NCBI GenBank assembly: GCA_036741355.1
Contig: DAINSK010000014.1
Span: 11,432-75,431, forward strand
Length of the DNA: 64,000 nt
Direction of reading: 5' to 3'
DNA from: JBBRGK01 sp036741355
GTDB taxonomy: Bacteria > Chloroflexota > Dehalococcoidia > CAUJGQ01
A program made the translations under genes and the position numbers. Below are positions 24,498-32,707 of the stretch, piece after piece (the first letter of the stretch is position 1; each line of letters opens with the position of its first letter). Under the pieces are notes generated by a model. It searched no databases. It saw only the letters and a program-made list of their open reading frames with translations, and was not told the DNA's origin.

Positions 24498-25436
24498 TCA
24501 TTCGCCTGTACGCTCCTTCACTATATCTGGCTGAGCGGCCTCGTTCACGTATTCGACGGCGGTGCTCTCCGCAGCGGTAACCGTCCGAACTGCCCTCGCC
24601 GGCATTCCGAGGCGGCGTAATCGTAATGCGGCGGCTTCGGCCTCAGCCGCGGAACCGCAGAGCGCGAACAGCGCGGGTCCCGAGCCGCACAAAAGCGCGT
24701 GCCCGCGCGTATCGACGAGTGCTCGACGGTATCGCCAGATACCCGGGTACGCCTGCTCCGACATGCGGTCGAACGTATTCTTCAGCGTGTTCGCGTCCGG
24801 TAGCGCACCCGCGGATAGGGCTTCCGCGATTTTGGCAACTGAGTCGCCGTTGCTGTAGTCCGCACTACCGAGCAACGAGTACATCCGCGCCGTCTTGCGT
24901 TCGACGGCTATGTTGGGCGTCAGGACAACAAGCCACGCAGCCGGCGCGCCTCCCAGACGCTCCAGCACCTCCCCGCGCCCGGTTGCAACCTGCGTTCCAC
25001 CATGAATAAAGAACGGCACATCCGAACCAAGGTCGCTCGCCAGCTGCTCCAAACGGCCGGCACCGACCGGCCGATCCGATAGGCGGTCCAGACCACGCAG
25101 TACGGTTGCCGCGTCGCTGCTGCCTCCGCCCAGGCCCGCAGCGGTAGGCACCCGCTTCCCGAGCCGAATCGACAACGGTTGCATGGCGTCTCCGGCCCCC
25201 GTGTAGAGCGCCCGCGCCCGTTCAGCCAGGTTTTCAGCACCGTCGGGAACCGAATTGCCTGCCATCGGGACGACTTCTAAGACTGGAAGATGTCCAGGAA
25301 CCAGGCAGATGTCATCCCACCAGTCGATCGTTTGCAGAACTGTTCGTACTTCGTGATAGCCGTCCCACCGGCGACCGAGTATTTCAAGCGACCAATTGAT
25401 CTTGGCAAAGGCCCGTAGACGCAGAGCGGCGCTCAC
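24498..25436 (-). CDS. ispE: 4-diphosphocytidyl-2-C-methylerythritol kinase
   Basis: A 312-residue GHMP kinase of the MEP isoprenoid pathway. AFAKINWSLEILGRRWDGYHE is the family N-terminus. The ATP-binding loop is PTAAGLGGGSSDAATVL, and the C-terminal motif is LLCGSGPALFALC. Its GTG start overlaps the ksgA stop, a widespread ksgA-ispE pairing. The C-terminal tail is about 20 residues longer than usual. Confidence 0.94.
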   Translation of the reverse strand: MSAALRLRAFAKINWSLEILGRRWDGYHEVRTVLQTIDWWDDICLVPGHLPVLEVVPMAGNSVPDGAENLAERARALYTGAGDAMQPLSIRLGKRVPTAAGLGGGSSDAATVLRGLDRLSDRPVGAGRLEQLASDLGSDVPFFIHGGTQVATGRGEVLERLGGAPAAWLVVLTPNIAVERKTARMYSLLGSADYSNGDSVAKIAEALSAGALPDANTLKNTFDRMSEQAYPGIWRYRRALVDTRGHALLCGSGPALFALCGSAAEAEAAALRLRRLGMPARAVRTVTAAESTAVEYVNEAAQPDIVKERTGE

Positions 25437-26365
25437 GTAACGTCTCGCTTGGTATCGCTCCGGATAGACGGATGCGGTCCAAACTCCGCCCTAGCCGCCG
25501 CATATGCGAGCTGCAACCTGCGCCACTCGGCAATTTTCAGCGTACCAGCGCGGCGTATAGGATCGATTTCCGCCGCTTCGAGTAGACCCGGAGCGTCGCC
25601 GGGTGGCATCCACAGGCCGCCGGACAGTGCATTATGCATCTGTTTGCGAGGGTTTCGGAATCCGGCCCGCACGACCTCAAAAAACGCCGGCAGATCCTGC
25701 TCTGGGATTAGCGGCTCGCTGTATACGTCCAACCGGATAACGGCCGAATCGACCTTCGGCGGCGGATCGAACGCCCGCGGCGGCACGCGAAACAGCACTT
25801 CCACTGAGGCGAAGACCTGCACCGACACCCCGAGCAGGCTCAGCCCCTTTCGCTGTCCGGCGATACTCTCCGCTACTTCTCGCTGAACCATGACGATGAA
25901 GCGGCGCGGACGCGGCCCTTCCTCCAGAAAATATCGCATGACGGGTGCGGTGATGTAGAACGGCAGGTTGGCGACGACGACGTACGGCGGCTTTCTGCCT
26001 CCCTCAGCAAGGAGCTGATCTACCGGATGGGCGAGAATGCTCGCGGCGATCACGGTGAGACGCGACTCACCCGCATATTTGCGCCGCAATGCCTCGGCGA
26101 GGTTCTCGTCTAACTCAACCGCCGTTACATGTGCGGCGCGCTCCAGGAGTAAGCCGGTGATCGCGCCCCCACCCGGCCCCACTTCGAGAACGTCGTCGTC
26201 CAGTGTTAGATCGGCAGCGTCGACAATGTCGTGCGCGATCAGCGGGTCTTTGAGAAAATGTTGCCCTATCCGGGGGCGCTTGTGGGCCGGCGAGGTTTCC
26301 CCCCCCTGCCGCGATGAGCCGGGCCGGAACCGTTCACGAGCTGAGGGTTGGTTGCGACGCGGCAC
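25433..26365 (-). CDS. ksgA: 16S rRNA dimethyladenosine transferase
   Basis: A 310-residue enzyme that dimethylates two adjacent adenosines near the 3' end of 16S rRNA during 30S assembly. HFLKDPLIAHDIVDAA is followed by the SAM motif VLEVGPGGGAIT and the catalytic NLPFYITAPV. The first 30 residues are a basic extension not found in compact homologues. GAGG lies eight bases before the GTG start. It is transcribed towards ispE, and the SRP RNA lies upstream on the same strand. Confidence 0.93.
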   Translation of the reverse strand: MPRRNQPSARERFRPGSSRQGGETSPAHKRPRIGQHFLKDPLIAHDIVDAADLTLDDDVLEVGPGGGAITGLLLERAAHVTAVELDENLAEALRRKYAGESRLTVIAASILAHPVDQLLAEGGRKPPYVVVANLPFYITAPVMRYFLEEGPRPRRFIVMVQREVAESIAGQRKGLSLLGVSVQVFASVEVLFRVPPRAFDPPPKVDSAVIRLDVYSEPLIPEQDLPAFFEVVRAGFRNPRKQMHNALSGGLWMPPGDAPGLLEAAEIDPIRRAGTLKIAEWRRLQLAYAAARAEFGPHPSIRSDTKRDVT

Positions 26366-26489
26366 CTGTTCGGCCTCTGTAAAGCAAAGGGCGGACGGCT
26401 GAATTCAGCGTCCGCCCGTAACCTGTCGGGAGTCAGGTCGTGCACCCATTGTCGATCTCGCCCCGCGAGCTTACCTTCGCCGTCCGGCT

Positions 26490-26705
26490 CGGGCCACGCA
26501 CCCCGGCGGCACCCGAAAGGGCCCACTTACGGCTGCAGTCTTCCGACCCTGACCGGGTTCATGGTCTTTCGCCGCGCCGGACGCAGCCTGTCAACACCGG
26601 CAGCGTCGGCAGTCCTCTGGGACCGCAGACCTCGAATGGGAGTTCAGCCCCGCCTAAGGAGGGTTTCAGGTACAGGGCACCCCCAACACCCCGCTTAGCA
26701 CGACC
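26490..26705 (-). ncRNA. ffs: Signal recognition particle RNA, large bacterial type
   Basis: On the minus strand the SRP core is clear: CCCGGTCAGGGTCGGAAGAC, then TGCAGCCGTAAGTGGG, with the conserved GGAA tetraloop and the internal-loop bases that bind Ffh. The 5' part, GGGGGTGCCCTGTACCTG, then CCTCCTTAGGCGGGGCTGAAC, matches the Alu-like domain of large SRP RNAs. The 3' part GTGCCGCCGGGGTGCGTGGC closes the molecule. Ends are estimated from these blocks and from the promoter upstream. The RNA fills most of the 380-bp stretch between ksgA and the recombinase gene; no protein gene is there. Confidence 0.85.
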
Positions 26706-26711
26706 ACACAT

Positions 26712-26740
26712 ATGATAACGACTGCGCAGGCGGGGGACAA
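26712..26740 (-). promoter_or_regulatory. ffs: Promoter of the SRP RNA
   Basis: Reading the minus strand, TTGTCC (26740-26735) and TATCAT (26717-26712) are 17 bp apart. Transcription would begin near 26705, matching the predicted 5' end of the RNA. The promoter starts six bases after the recombinase stop. Confidence 0.6.
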
Positions 26741-26745
26741 CGTGA

Positions 26746-28194
26746 TTAGACGTGAGTGCGTACCAGCGCCCCGTCGTCGAGCACCGTAACGCGCTCCACT
26801 GTTTGCCGTATGAGCGCATAGTTCGTTGCGAAATCGGCCGCCTGCCAGCCGGTCGTCAACGCTTCCAGTACCGTCGCCCGCTCTCGACGCTGATCGCCAA
26901 ACGACTCGACGATTTTGCGCCGCCCTTCGAGCTGCCTAAGCGCTTCGTCGGTTTCCATTTGCTGTTGCGTCAACTCGACGCTCAACTCGCGCAGCCGCTC
27001 CATCGACATCTCTTGCGCGGCGGCCGCGTGCATATGCTGCTCCAACGTCCGGTCAAGTTTCCGCAATCGAACTCGCAGCTTTTCGACCTCAACTTCTACT
27101 GTGGGCCCCGCGATTTCGGCGGAGTCGGCGCCGGCGAGCGCCTCAACGATCGCCGCCGCGGCCTGGCGCCTGACTTCTTCTTCCAAGATGCCGGCTCGCC
27201 ACGTGTGATAGTCGCACATGCTCTGGTTGGTGCGGCTCAGGCACTGGTAATAGCGGTATTCGGCTTCGCCTTCGCTGCCGTCGCCACGACGCTTCCACGT
27301 CTGCCGGCGGCTGACGCCGATCATCTTGTTGCCGCAGTAGCCGCAATAGGCAAGGCCGGACAGAAGATACTGTCGAACGCGCCGCTCTCCGCCACCGGTG
27401 CGCCTGCTGGCCATGCGGTCTTGTACGCGGCGAAAGTCTTCCGGCGAAATCAGTGCCGTATGGCTGCCCGGAACGCGAACGCCAAAGCGGGTGTAGGTGC
27501 CAAGATATGCCCGATTCAGGAGAATATCGCGGATGGTTACCATGCTCCAGTTACCATCGCGACGCGTGCGAAAGCCCTCCTCGTTGAGACGGCGGGCGAT
27601 CAGGCGGATGCCCAGCCCCTCACGCGTATACAGCCTAAAAATGTAGCGAATTACTGGTGCTTCATCGGGCACCGGCTCAAGGCGATGCTTGGGGCCGACC
27701 TGGTAGCCATATGGCGGCCGGCCAAGCACCTCGCCCCGTATCGCCTTTCTCCGCATCGCTTCGCGCACTCGGTCGCCGACGTCAGGTGAGCGTTCGGTCT
27801 TGACCCAATGTTCCAGCAGAGACGCTGCCGGGTCAGGTTTGCCGTCAAGCGTTACAAGCTTGCCGCCCAAACCATCAATCTGATAGAGACAGCGCGTAGC
27901 CTGCATGGCATCGCGTCCCAGACGGTCAACCGAGGTGACGACTACGAGGCAGGGCGCGCCGCGTTGGCGTTTTAGATATTCCAGGAGTTGCCGAAATCCG
28001 GAAAAGTCGTCTTTCTCGGCGGCGGTATCGAGAAACGTGGCGGCGACCTCGTGGCCTTCCTGCTTACAAAATTCGAGAAAAGCGCGATTCTGGTCCGCCA
28101 GCGAGTCAACAGCGTCGGCAGGGGCGCGCCCGGGTTTCGACGACCGGCCGCCATCTTCCCGGAAGTATCCCAACGCCTTCAATGTCCGAACCAC
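26746..28194 (-). CDS. Serine-recombinase-family protein, catalytic Ser apparently lost
   Basis: A protein of about 482 residues with the layout of a large serine recombinase. It has a resolvase-like N-terminal domain, a recombinase domain (GRPPYGYQVG, IRLIARRLNEEG, IRDILLNRAYLGTY), a zinc ribbon (CGYCGNKM with YYQC and MCDYH) and a C-terminal coiled coil. The canonical Y-x-R-x-S start of the catalytic domain reads YFRED here, so aspartate stands where the nucleophilic serine is expected, while the arginine motif VDRLGRD persists. Activity is therefore doubtful. The GTG at 28194 has GGGAAAG upstream; the frame is open to 28308. The gene sits in a housekeeping block with no other phage genes. 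Confidence 0.75.
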   Translation of the reverse strand: MVRTLKALGYFREDGGRSSKPGRAPADAVDSLADQNRAFLEFCKQEGHEVAATFLDTAAEKDDFSGFRQLLEYLKRQRGAPCLVVVTSVDRLGRDAMQATRCLYQIDGLGGKLVTLDGKPDPAASLLEHWVKTERSPDVGDRVREAMRRKAIRGEVLGRPPYGYQVGPKHRLEPVPDEAPVIRYIFRLYTREGLGIRLIARRLNEEGFRTRRDGNWSMVTIRDILLNRAYLGTYTRFGVRVPGSHTALISPEDFRRVQDRMASRRTGGGERRVRQYLLSGLAYCGYCGNKMIGVSRRQTWKRRGDGSEGEAEYRYYQCLSRTNQSMCDYHTWRAGILEEEVRRQAAAAIVEALAGADSAEIAGPTVEVEVEKLRVRLRKLDRTLEQHMHAAAAQEMSMERLRELSVELTQQQMETDEALRQLEGRRKIVESFGDQRRERATVLEALTTGWQAADFATNYALIRQTVERVTVLDDGALVRTHV

Positions 28195-28271
28195 TCGATC
28201 TTTCCCGCTTGACCATCGTTTGCCGGCGCCATCGACATCCGGCTGCGAATGGTATCTTCGTGGATCCCTGG

Positions 28272-28973
28272 TTATCCGACGTACAAGATCCGCTCGCAGC
28301 TGCTGCACTGGACAACGGCCATCCCGCTTCGCGCCTTCTGGAATATCTGCGATGGCAGCATAATGCGGCAGCCGAGGCAGGCGCCGCGCTGCACGCGGGC
28401 AACGGCTTCTCCCCGGCGCATGCGGCGTAACCGTTCGTAAAGGGCCATGGTTTGCGCATCGACCGGTTGCGTCGCAACTTGTCTGCGGTTCCGCAAGTGC
28501 TCGCGGTCAACTTCTATCTGTTCGAGTTGAGCCGCAATTTGCTGCTGTTCCTCTCCCCATGCGGCCTCACCGTCGTGGAGCGATTGCGTGGCCGCCTGCG
28601 CCTCTACGCGCGATTCCTCGGCGTGAGTCATGGCAGCCAGTGCCGCCTCCTCTCGCTGCGCCTGCTGACGTTGCAAAGCCTCCAGCTCCCTTTGAAGGTC
28701 TCGTAGCTCCTTGGAGTTGGTCACGGTTCCGCTGTACAGCTTTTCCTCGACAGCGCTTAGTTTCGGCCGTCCGTCGGCGACCTCCTCATCGGCAGCGCGC
28801 TGCTCGCGTGCAGCCTCGGCCGCCGCCTCGTCAAGCGCGATTAGCCTCTCTTTTGCTCCCGCCACGCTATCGTCATTCCCCTGCCGTGAGCGCAGATCGA
28901 CCAGAGTACGCTCCAGCGCGTCAATCTGGGAATCGATCTCCTGGAGCGCATACAGATCCGAAATATGGACCAT
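28272..28973 (-). CDS. CT398-type coiled-coil zinc-ribbon protein
   Basis: A 233-residue protein. Residues 1-165 form a long coiled coil rich in Glu, Gln and Ala. The C-terminus is a C4 zinc ribbon, CLGCRIMLPSQ with CSSCERILYVG. This matches the CT398/DUF164 family, seen near RNase H, nif3-like and rpoD genes in many bacteria. It is linked to nucleic-acid transactions or flagellar and secretion functions in some lineages, without a settled role. It has its own promoter upstream and precedes the recombinase-like gene by 77 bp. Confidence 0.82.
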   Translation of the reverse strand: MVHISDLYALQEIDSQIDALERTLVDLRSRQGNDDSVAGAKERLIALDEAAAEAAREQRAADEEVADGRPKLSAVEEKLYSGTVTNSKELRDLQRELEALQRQQAQREEAALAAMTHAEESRVEAQAATQSLHDGEAAWGEEQQQIAAQLEQIEVDREHLRNRRQVATQPVDAQTMALYERLRRMRRGEAVARVQRGACLGCRIMLPSQIFQKARSGMAVVQCSSCERILYVG

Positions 28974-29051
28974 TTATTCCTCTGTAGAGCAATGAGCGAA
29001 AGGCTGAGCGCAGCCTCAACCTGCGTGAAGAGGGGACGTGGTACGAGCCGG

Positions 29052-29081
29052 ATTATATGCCCGTGGGACCGGCCGGGACAA
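29052..29081 (-). promoter_or_regulatory. Promoter of the CT398-type gene
   Basis: On the minus strand TTGTCC (29081-29076) and a perfect TATAAT (29057-29052) are 18 bp apart, giving a leader of about 70 nt. Confidence 0.55.
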
Positions 29082-29167
29082 GGCAAAACTGGGAATTTTC
29101 GCAGCTTCGGTATAGTAGTTCGCAGAATTCGTTAAGGGGGCTTCGGCCGACCGCATAGATCGTTACG

Positions 29168-29198
29168 TTGACAGCGCCGGATAATCGTAAGCTATACT
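29168..29198 (+). promoter_or_regulatory. Promoter of the yceD-rpmF-fab operon
   Basis: A perfect TTGACA (29168-29173) and TATACT (29193-29198) are 19 bp apart, slightly wider than ideal. Initiation near 29205 gives a leader of about 23 nt before the GTG at 29228. This explains why the upstream TTG at 29168 is not a start codon. Confidence 0.6.
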
Positions 29199-29227
29199 TG
29201 AGTCTGTCCCGCAAAGGGTTACCCGTC

Positions 29228-29770
29228 GTGCAGTTCAACGTTTCACTCCTGATGCGCGAGCCTATAGGCTCGCGCAGGCGTTATCAAGCGGATGAGGAGT
29301 TTGTTCCGGTCGAGGGCGAGCGACTTCGGGTACGTGTTCAAGGTTCCGTTGACATGCTGCGCACCGACCGCGGAATTCTCGCCTCTGCTCACGTGACTTC
29401 AAGCGCCGAAGGCGAATGCGACCGGTGCCTGCTATCGGTGACGTACCCGGTAACGATGGACGTCGAAGAGGAGTTTCTTCCAACCGTCGATCCGATTACG
29501 GGTGGAAAACTCCCTCCGCCTGTGGAGCCCGAAGCATCGACAATAAATTCGCACCATATCTTGGACCTGACGGATGTCGTCCGTCAGTCTTGGCTGCTTG
29601 TGTCACCGATGCAAGTGCTTTGCCGAGACGATTGCGCCGGCCTCTGCCCGGAGTGCGGCGCTGATAAGAACAACCGGCCGTGCGCCTGCAGCGAGGCGCC
29701 GGTCGATAGTCGCTGGGCGGCTCTCTCTGCGCTGCGAAACGTGAACGGCGACCATCACGAGGAGAACTAA
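29228..29770 (+). CDS. yceD: YceD/DUF177-family protein
   Basis: A protein of about 180 residues with the DUF177 core: GECDRCLLSVTYPV, then a conserved HHILDLTDVVRQSWLLVSP, then CRDDCAGLCPECGADKN with the paired cysteines. Family members sit directly before rpmF and take part in ribosomal RNA or large-subunit biogenesis in bacteria and plastids. The GTG at 29228 follows AAAGGG at a suitable distance and the promoter just upstream; the longer frame from 29168 starts inside the -35 box. Confidence 0.88.
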   Translation: MQFNVSLLMREPIGSRRRYQADEEFVPVEGERLRVRVQGSVDMLRTDRGILASAHVTSSAEGECDRCLLSVTYPVTMDVEEEFLPTVDPITGGKLPPPVEPEASTINSHHILDLTDVVRQSWLLVSPMQVLCRDDCAGLCPECGADKNNRPCACSEAPVDSRWAALSALRNVNGDHHEEN

Positions 29771-29772
29771 AA

Positions 29773-29970
29773 GTGGCACCGCTCCCAAAGAAGAAATACG
29801 CGAGTTCCCGCCAGGGCAAGCGGCGGAGCCACATCCACTTGGCCACGGTTACGGCGGTGGCGTGTCCTCAATGTCATGCTCCCCGCCTATCGCATCACGC
29901 CTGCCCAACTTGTGGCTACTACAAGGGCCGCGAAGCGGTGGCAATCGAAAAGCCGGCCTTGAACGGGTGA
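29773..29970 (+). CDS. rpmF: 50S ribosomal protein L32
   Basis: A 65-residue basic ribosomal protein, starting MAPLPKKKYASSRQGKRRSH, which matches L32. CPQC and CPTC form the zinc ribbon, so this is the zinc-binding (C+) form. GTG start, 2 bp behind yceD. The tail after GYYKGREA is typical. Confidence 0.95.
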   Translation: MAPLPKKKYASSRQGKRRSHIHLATVTAVACPQCHAPRLSHHACPTCGYYKGREAVAIEKPALNG

Positions 29971-29984
29971 GCAGGAGGCGCAAC

Positions 29985-30971
29985 ATGGCGCTGACGGTCC
30001 CCACCGGACACGCATCTATTCCGCCAGATGCTGACTCACGCCCCAATCTCGCGTGGGTATTTCCGGGTCAGGGCTCCCAGGTCGTTGGCATGGGACGCGA
30101 CCTGTACGAGCGATTCGACGCCGCGCGCGACATATTCGACGCAGCCGACCGAGCGCTCGGTTTCTCGCTGAGCAGGCTCTGCTTTGAGGGGCCCGAGGAA
30201 GAACTGCTGAATACGGTCAACACACAACCCGCGATTGTGACGACCAGTATTGCGTGCTTCGCGGCCGCCTACGGCCGTCTCGACATCGTCGACGGCGCTC
30301 CGGCCTATGTAGCTGGCCATAGCCTGGGTGAGTACTCGGCGCTGATCGCGGCAGGCGTGATTCCTTTTCCCGAAGGCGTCCGCCTGGTACGCGAACGCGG
30401 CCGGCTGATGCAAGAAGCCGGCGAGCGAAACCCGGGGACGCTCGCAGCGATTATGGGCCTCGATGATTCGATCGTCGAAGAGGTGTGCCAGGAGACCGGG
30501 GCCGAGATCTGCAACATCAACGGCGCCGGCCAGATCGTCATCGGCGGCCCGCGCGATGCGGTACTCCGGGCAATGGACCTTGCGAAGGCGCGTGGCGCCG
30601 CTCGCGTTATCCAACCGAACGTCAGTGGCGCCTTTCATTCGTCGCTAATGCGCCCGGCCGCCGATGGCATGCGCCGCGCCCTCCTCGATGCAAACTTGCT
30701 CGACCCACGCATCCCCATCATCGGTAACTGCGACGGCGTGCCCCTCGAATCCGCGAGGGCGATTAAAGACGAATTGGCGCGGCAGGTGGCAACAGCGGTG
30801 CAGTGGCAACGCTCGGTGGAGTATATGGTCCGGGCAGGCGTCTCTACGTTCGTCGAGATCGGTCCGGGTCGCGTTCTCAGTAGTCTGATTAAACGGATTG
30901 CGCGCGGTGTCTCCGTCCGCGCCGTCGGCGATGCGGCCGCCATCGAAGGCGATGCCGCGGGCAGCGCATGA
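29985..30971 (+). CDS. fabD: Malonyl-CoA:ACP transacylase
   Basis: This enzyme of about 328 residues moves malonyl from CoA to acyl carrier protein. FPGQGSQVVGMGRDL, the nucleophile elbow GHSLGEYSALIAAG and the catalytic histidine in SGAFHSSLM are all present. The ATG at 29985 has AGGAGG upstream; the open frame from 29862 overlaps rpmF in another frame. The usual plsX and fabH genes between rpmF and fabD are absent here, so these steps are encoded elsewhere. Confidence 0.94.
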   Translation: MALTVPTGHASIPPDADSRPNLAWVFPGQGSQVVGMGRDLYERFDAARDIFDAADRALGFSLSRLCFEGPEEELLNTVNTQPAIVTTSIACFAAAYGRLDIVDGAPAYVAGHSLGEYSALIAAGVIPFPEGVRLVRERGRLMQEAGERNPGTLAAIMGLDDSIVEEVCQETGAEICNINGAGQIVIGGPRDAVLRAMDLAKARGAARVIQPNVSGAFHSSLMRPAADGMRRALLDANLLDPRIPIIGNCDGVPLESARAIKDELARQVATAVQWQRSVEYMVRAGVSTFVEIGPGRVLSSLIKRIARGVSVRAVGDAAAIEGDAAGSA

Positions 30972-31741
30972 CATCGGGGCCCTTCCCTGGAACCCGCGTA
31001 CTCGACGGCAAGACTGCACTCGTCACGGGTGCCAGCGGAGGGATCGGCAAAGCGATTGCGGTGGCTCTCGCGGCCTCCGGCGCTTCGATTGTGGTCAATT
31101 ACCATTCAAACAGACAGGCAGCGGAAGAGACGCTCGCCGCAATCGCGGCAAACGGTTCGGAAGCGATCGCTGTCGAGGCGGATATCGCCGATCCAGCGTC
31201 CGTCGATCGGCTGTTTCAAGAGAGCGCAAAGCGTTTCAGTAGCCCGGATATCCTGGTAAACAATGCCGGCATGACCCGGGATGGTCTGCTCATGCGGATG
31301 AGTCCCGAGGACTGGGACCGCGTTATCGCGGTCGACTTGCGTGGGGCATTTCTGTGTACACGCGCCGCCTTGCGGGGCATGTTACGCCGCCGTTGGGGGC
31401 GGATCGTCAACATCAGCAGCGTCGTCGGTCTCGTGGGAAACGCCGGCCAGGCCAACTACGCGGCCGCCAAAGCCGGATTGATCGGCCTGACAATGGCGAC
31501 AGCGCGCGAAGTCGCTTCGCGCGGCATTACCGTGAACGCGCTCGCGCCGGGCTTTATCGAAACGAACATGACGGCCGTGCTCACGCCGACACAGAGGGAC
31601 GCGGCCCTACGACGGGTTCCGTTTGAGCGCTTCGGTGTTCCCGAGGACGTGGCCCCCGCCGTAGTATTCTTTGCTTCGCCCGGTGCATCATATATTACCG
31701 GACAGGTTCTCGCGGTCGATGGCGGCATGGTGATGGGATGA
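30968..31741 (+). CDS. fabG: 3-oxoacyl-ACP reductase
   Basis: A 257-residue short-chain dehydrogenase with the NADPH motif TGASGGIGKAIA, NNAG, the catalytic Ser in NISSVVGLVGNAGQ, YAAAKAG and the C-terminal ITGQVLAVDGGMVMG typical of FabG. It overlaps the fabD stop (ATGA) and itself ends in ATGA with nusB. The operon position makes FabG more likely than another SDR. Confidence 0.93.
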   Translation: MTSGPFPGTRVLDGKTALVTGASGGIGKAIAVALAASGASIVVNYHSNRQAAEETLAAIAANGSEAIAVEADIADPASVDRLFQESAKRFSSPDILVNNAGMTRDGLLMRMSPEDWDRVIAVDLRGAFLCTRAALRGMLRRRWGRIVNISSVVGLVGNAGQANYAAAKAGLIGLTMATAREVASRGITVNALAPGFIETNMTAVLTPTQRDAALRRVPFERFGVPEDVAPAVVFFASPGASYITGQVLAVDGGMVMG

Positions 31742-32244
31742 CCGGTAATCCTGATTCGCAGTCGAATGCAGAGCGCGAATCTGGGGAAGATCAGAAGGCG
31801 CCTGGGATGTCGCGGCAGCAGCGAAAAGACCGCCTGCCGGCACAGCGTCACCGAGCGCGGACGCTGACTCTACAGTCCCTTTACGAAGCCGACCAATCCG
31901 GGCACGACCCGGTGAATTCGATTGAACGGCTGATAATCGACGAGCAGGCGGGGAATGAAGCCGCCGAATTCGCACGCGGATTGGTGGCCGGGATTAAGCG
32001 AAGTCGCGCTGAAATCGACAACTACATCAGCACATCCGCACCGCAGTGGCCGGTCGAACAGCTTGCGGTGGTGGACCGCAACATCCTGCGCATTGCAATA
32101 TATGAGATGTTGATTGAGAATGAGACGCCCATGCGAGTGGCCGTGAATGAGGCCGTTGAACTTGCGAAGGCGTTTGGTTCAGATGCGTCCCCGCGGTTTG
32201 TCAATGGGGTTCTGGGTTCCTTGAGCGCCCACAAGGGCGGGTAA
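31738..32244 (+). CDS. nusB: Transcription antitermination factor NusB
   Basis: A 168-residue RNA-binding factor for rRNA antitermination. RHRARTLTLQSLYEADQ, FARGLVAGIKRSRAEID, VVDRNILRIAIYEML and AVNEAVELAKAFGSDASPRFVNGVLG are all diagnostic. A hydrophilic N-terminal extension of about 35 residues precedes the domain; a start at the internal ATG (residue 24) is possible. It is coupled to fabG by ATGA. Confidence 0.92.
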   Translation: MTGNPDSQSNAERESGEDQKAPGMSRQQRKDRLPAQRHRARTLTLQSLYEADQSGHDPVNSIERLIIDEQAGNEAAEFARGLVAGIKRSRAEIDNYISTSAPQWPVEQLAVVDRNILRIAIYEMLIENETPMRVAVNEAVELAKAFGSDASPRFVNGVLGSLSAHKGG

Positions 32245-32333
32245 AATTGCCCGCCGCGCGTACCACGCGACCCCCAAGCCGATCTACGATGCAGCGCATA
32301 ACCACAAAAAAAATTAAAGAACGGGGTGAGCCG

Positions 32334-32594
32334 GTGCCAACAGTCTTCGAACGGGTACGCAAGATCATCGTCGACCAACTTGGCGTCGATGAGGAGGACG
32401 TCGTGCCGGCCGCATCGTTCGTGGATGACCTCAACGCCGACTCGCTCGATTTGGTCGAGCTGATTATGTCGCTGGAAGAGGAATTCTCCACGGGCGTTCA
32501 GACCGTGGAGATCTCCGACGAGGACGCCGAGAAGATCGCCACGGTGCAGGATGCGGTGGACTACATCAAGGACCGCGGCATCGAAGATAGTTAG
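32334..32594 (+). CDS. acpP: Acyl carrier protein
   Basis: An 86-residue acidic four-helix protein with the phosphopantetheine serine in ADSLDLVELIM. The chosen GTG at 32334 starts VPTVFERVRKI, with GGGTGAG upstream; an ATG at 32289 would add a basic stretch not usual in ACPs. It ends the fatty-acid operon, 89 bp after nusB. Confidence 0.92.
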   Translation: MPTVFERVRKIIVDQLGVDEEDVVPAASFVDDLNADSLDLVELIMSLEEEFSTGVQTVEISDEDAEKIATVQDAVDYIKDRGIEDS

Positions 32595-32707
32595 AGCACG
32601 CCGCGCAATGCGTCTCGGGGGCGCGCATTCGCGTCGTCGTTCGGTGCGTCACGCTGTAGACTTATATCGGCAGCAGTGGTGAATCGAACGTAGCGGCGGA
32701 TTCCTCT

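Noticed and set aside
26366..26745. Small proteins in the gap between ksgA and the recombinase
   Set aside because: The open frames overlap the SRP RNA, which explains the conservation and structure of this region.
26752..27789. 345-codon plus-strand ORF
   Set aside because: It is antisense to the recombinase-family gene, with the composition of a GC-rich shadow frame and no recognisable domain.
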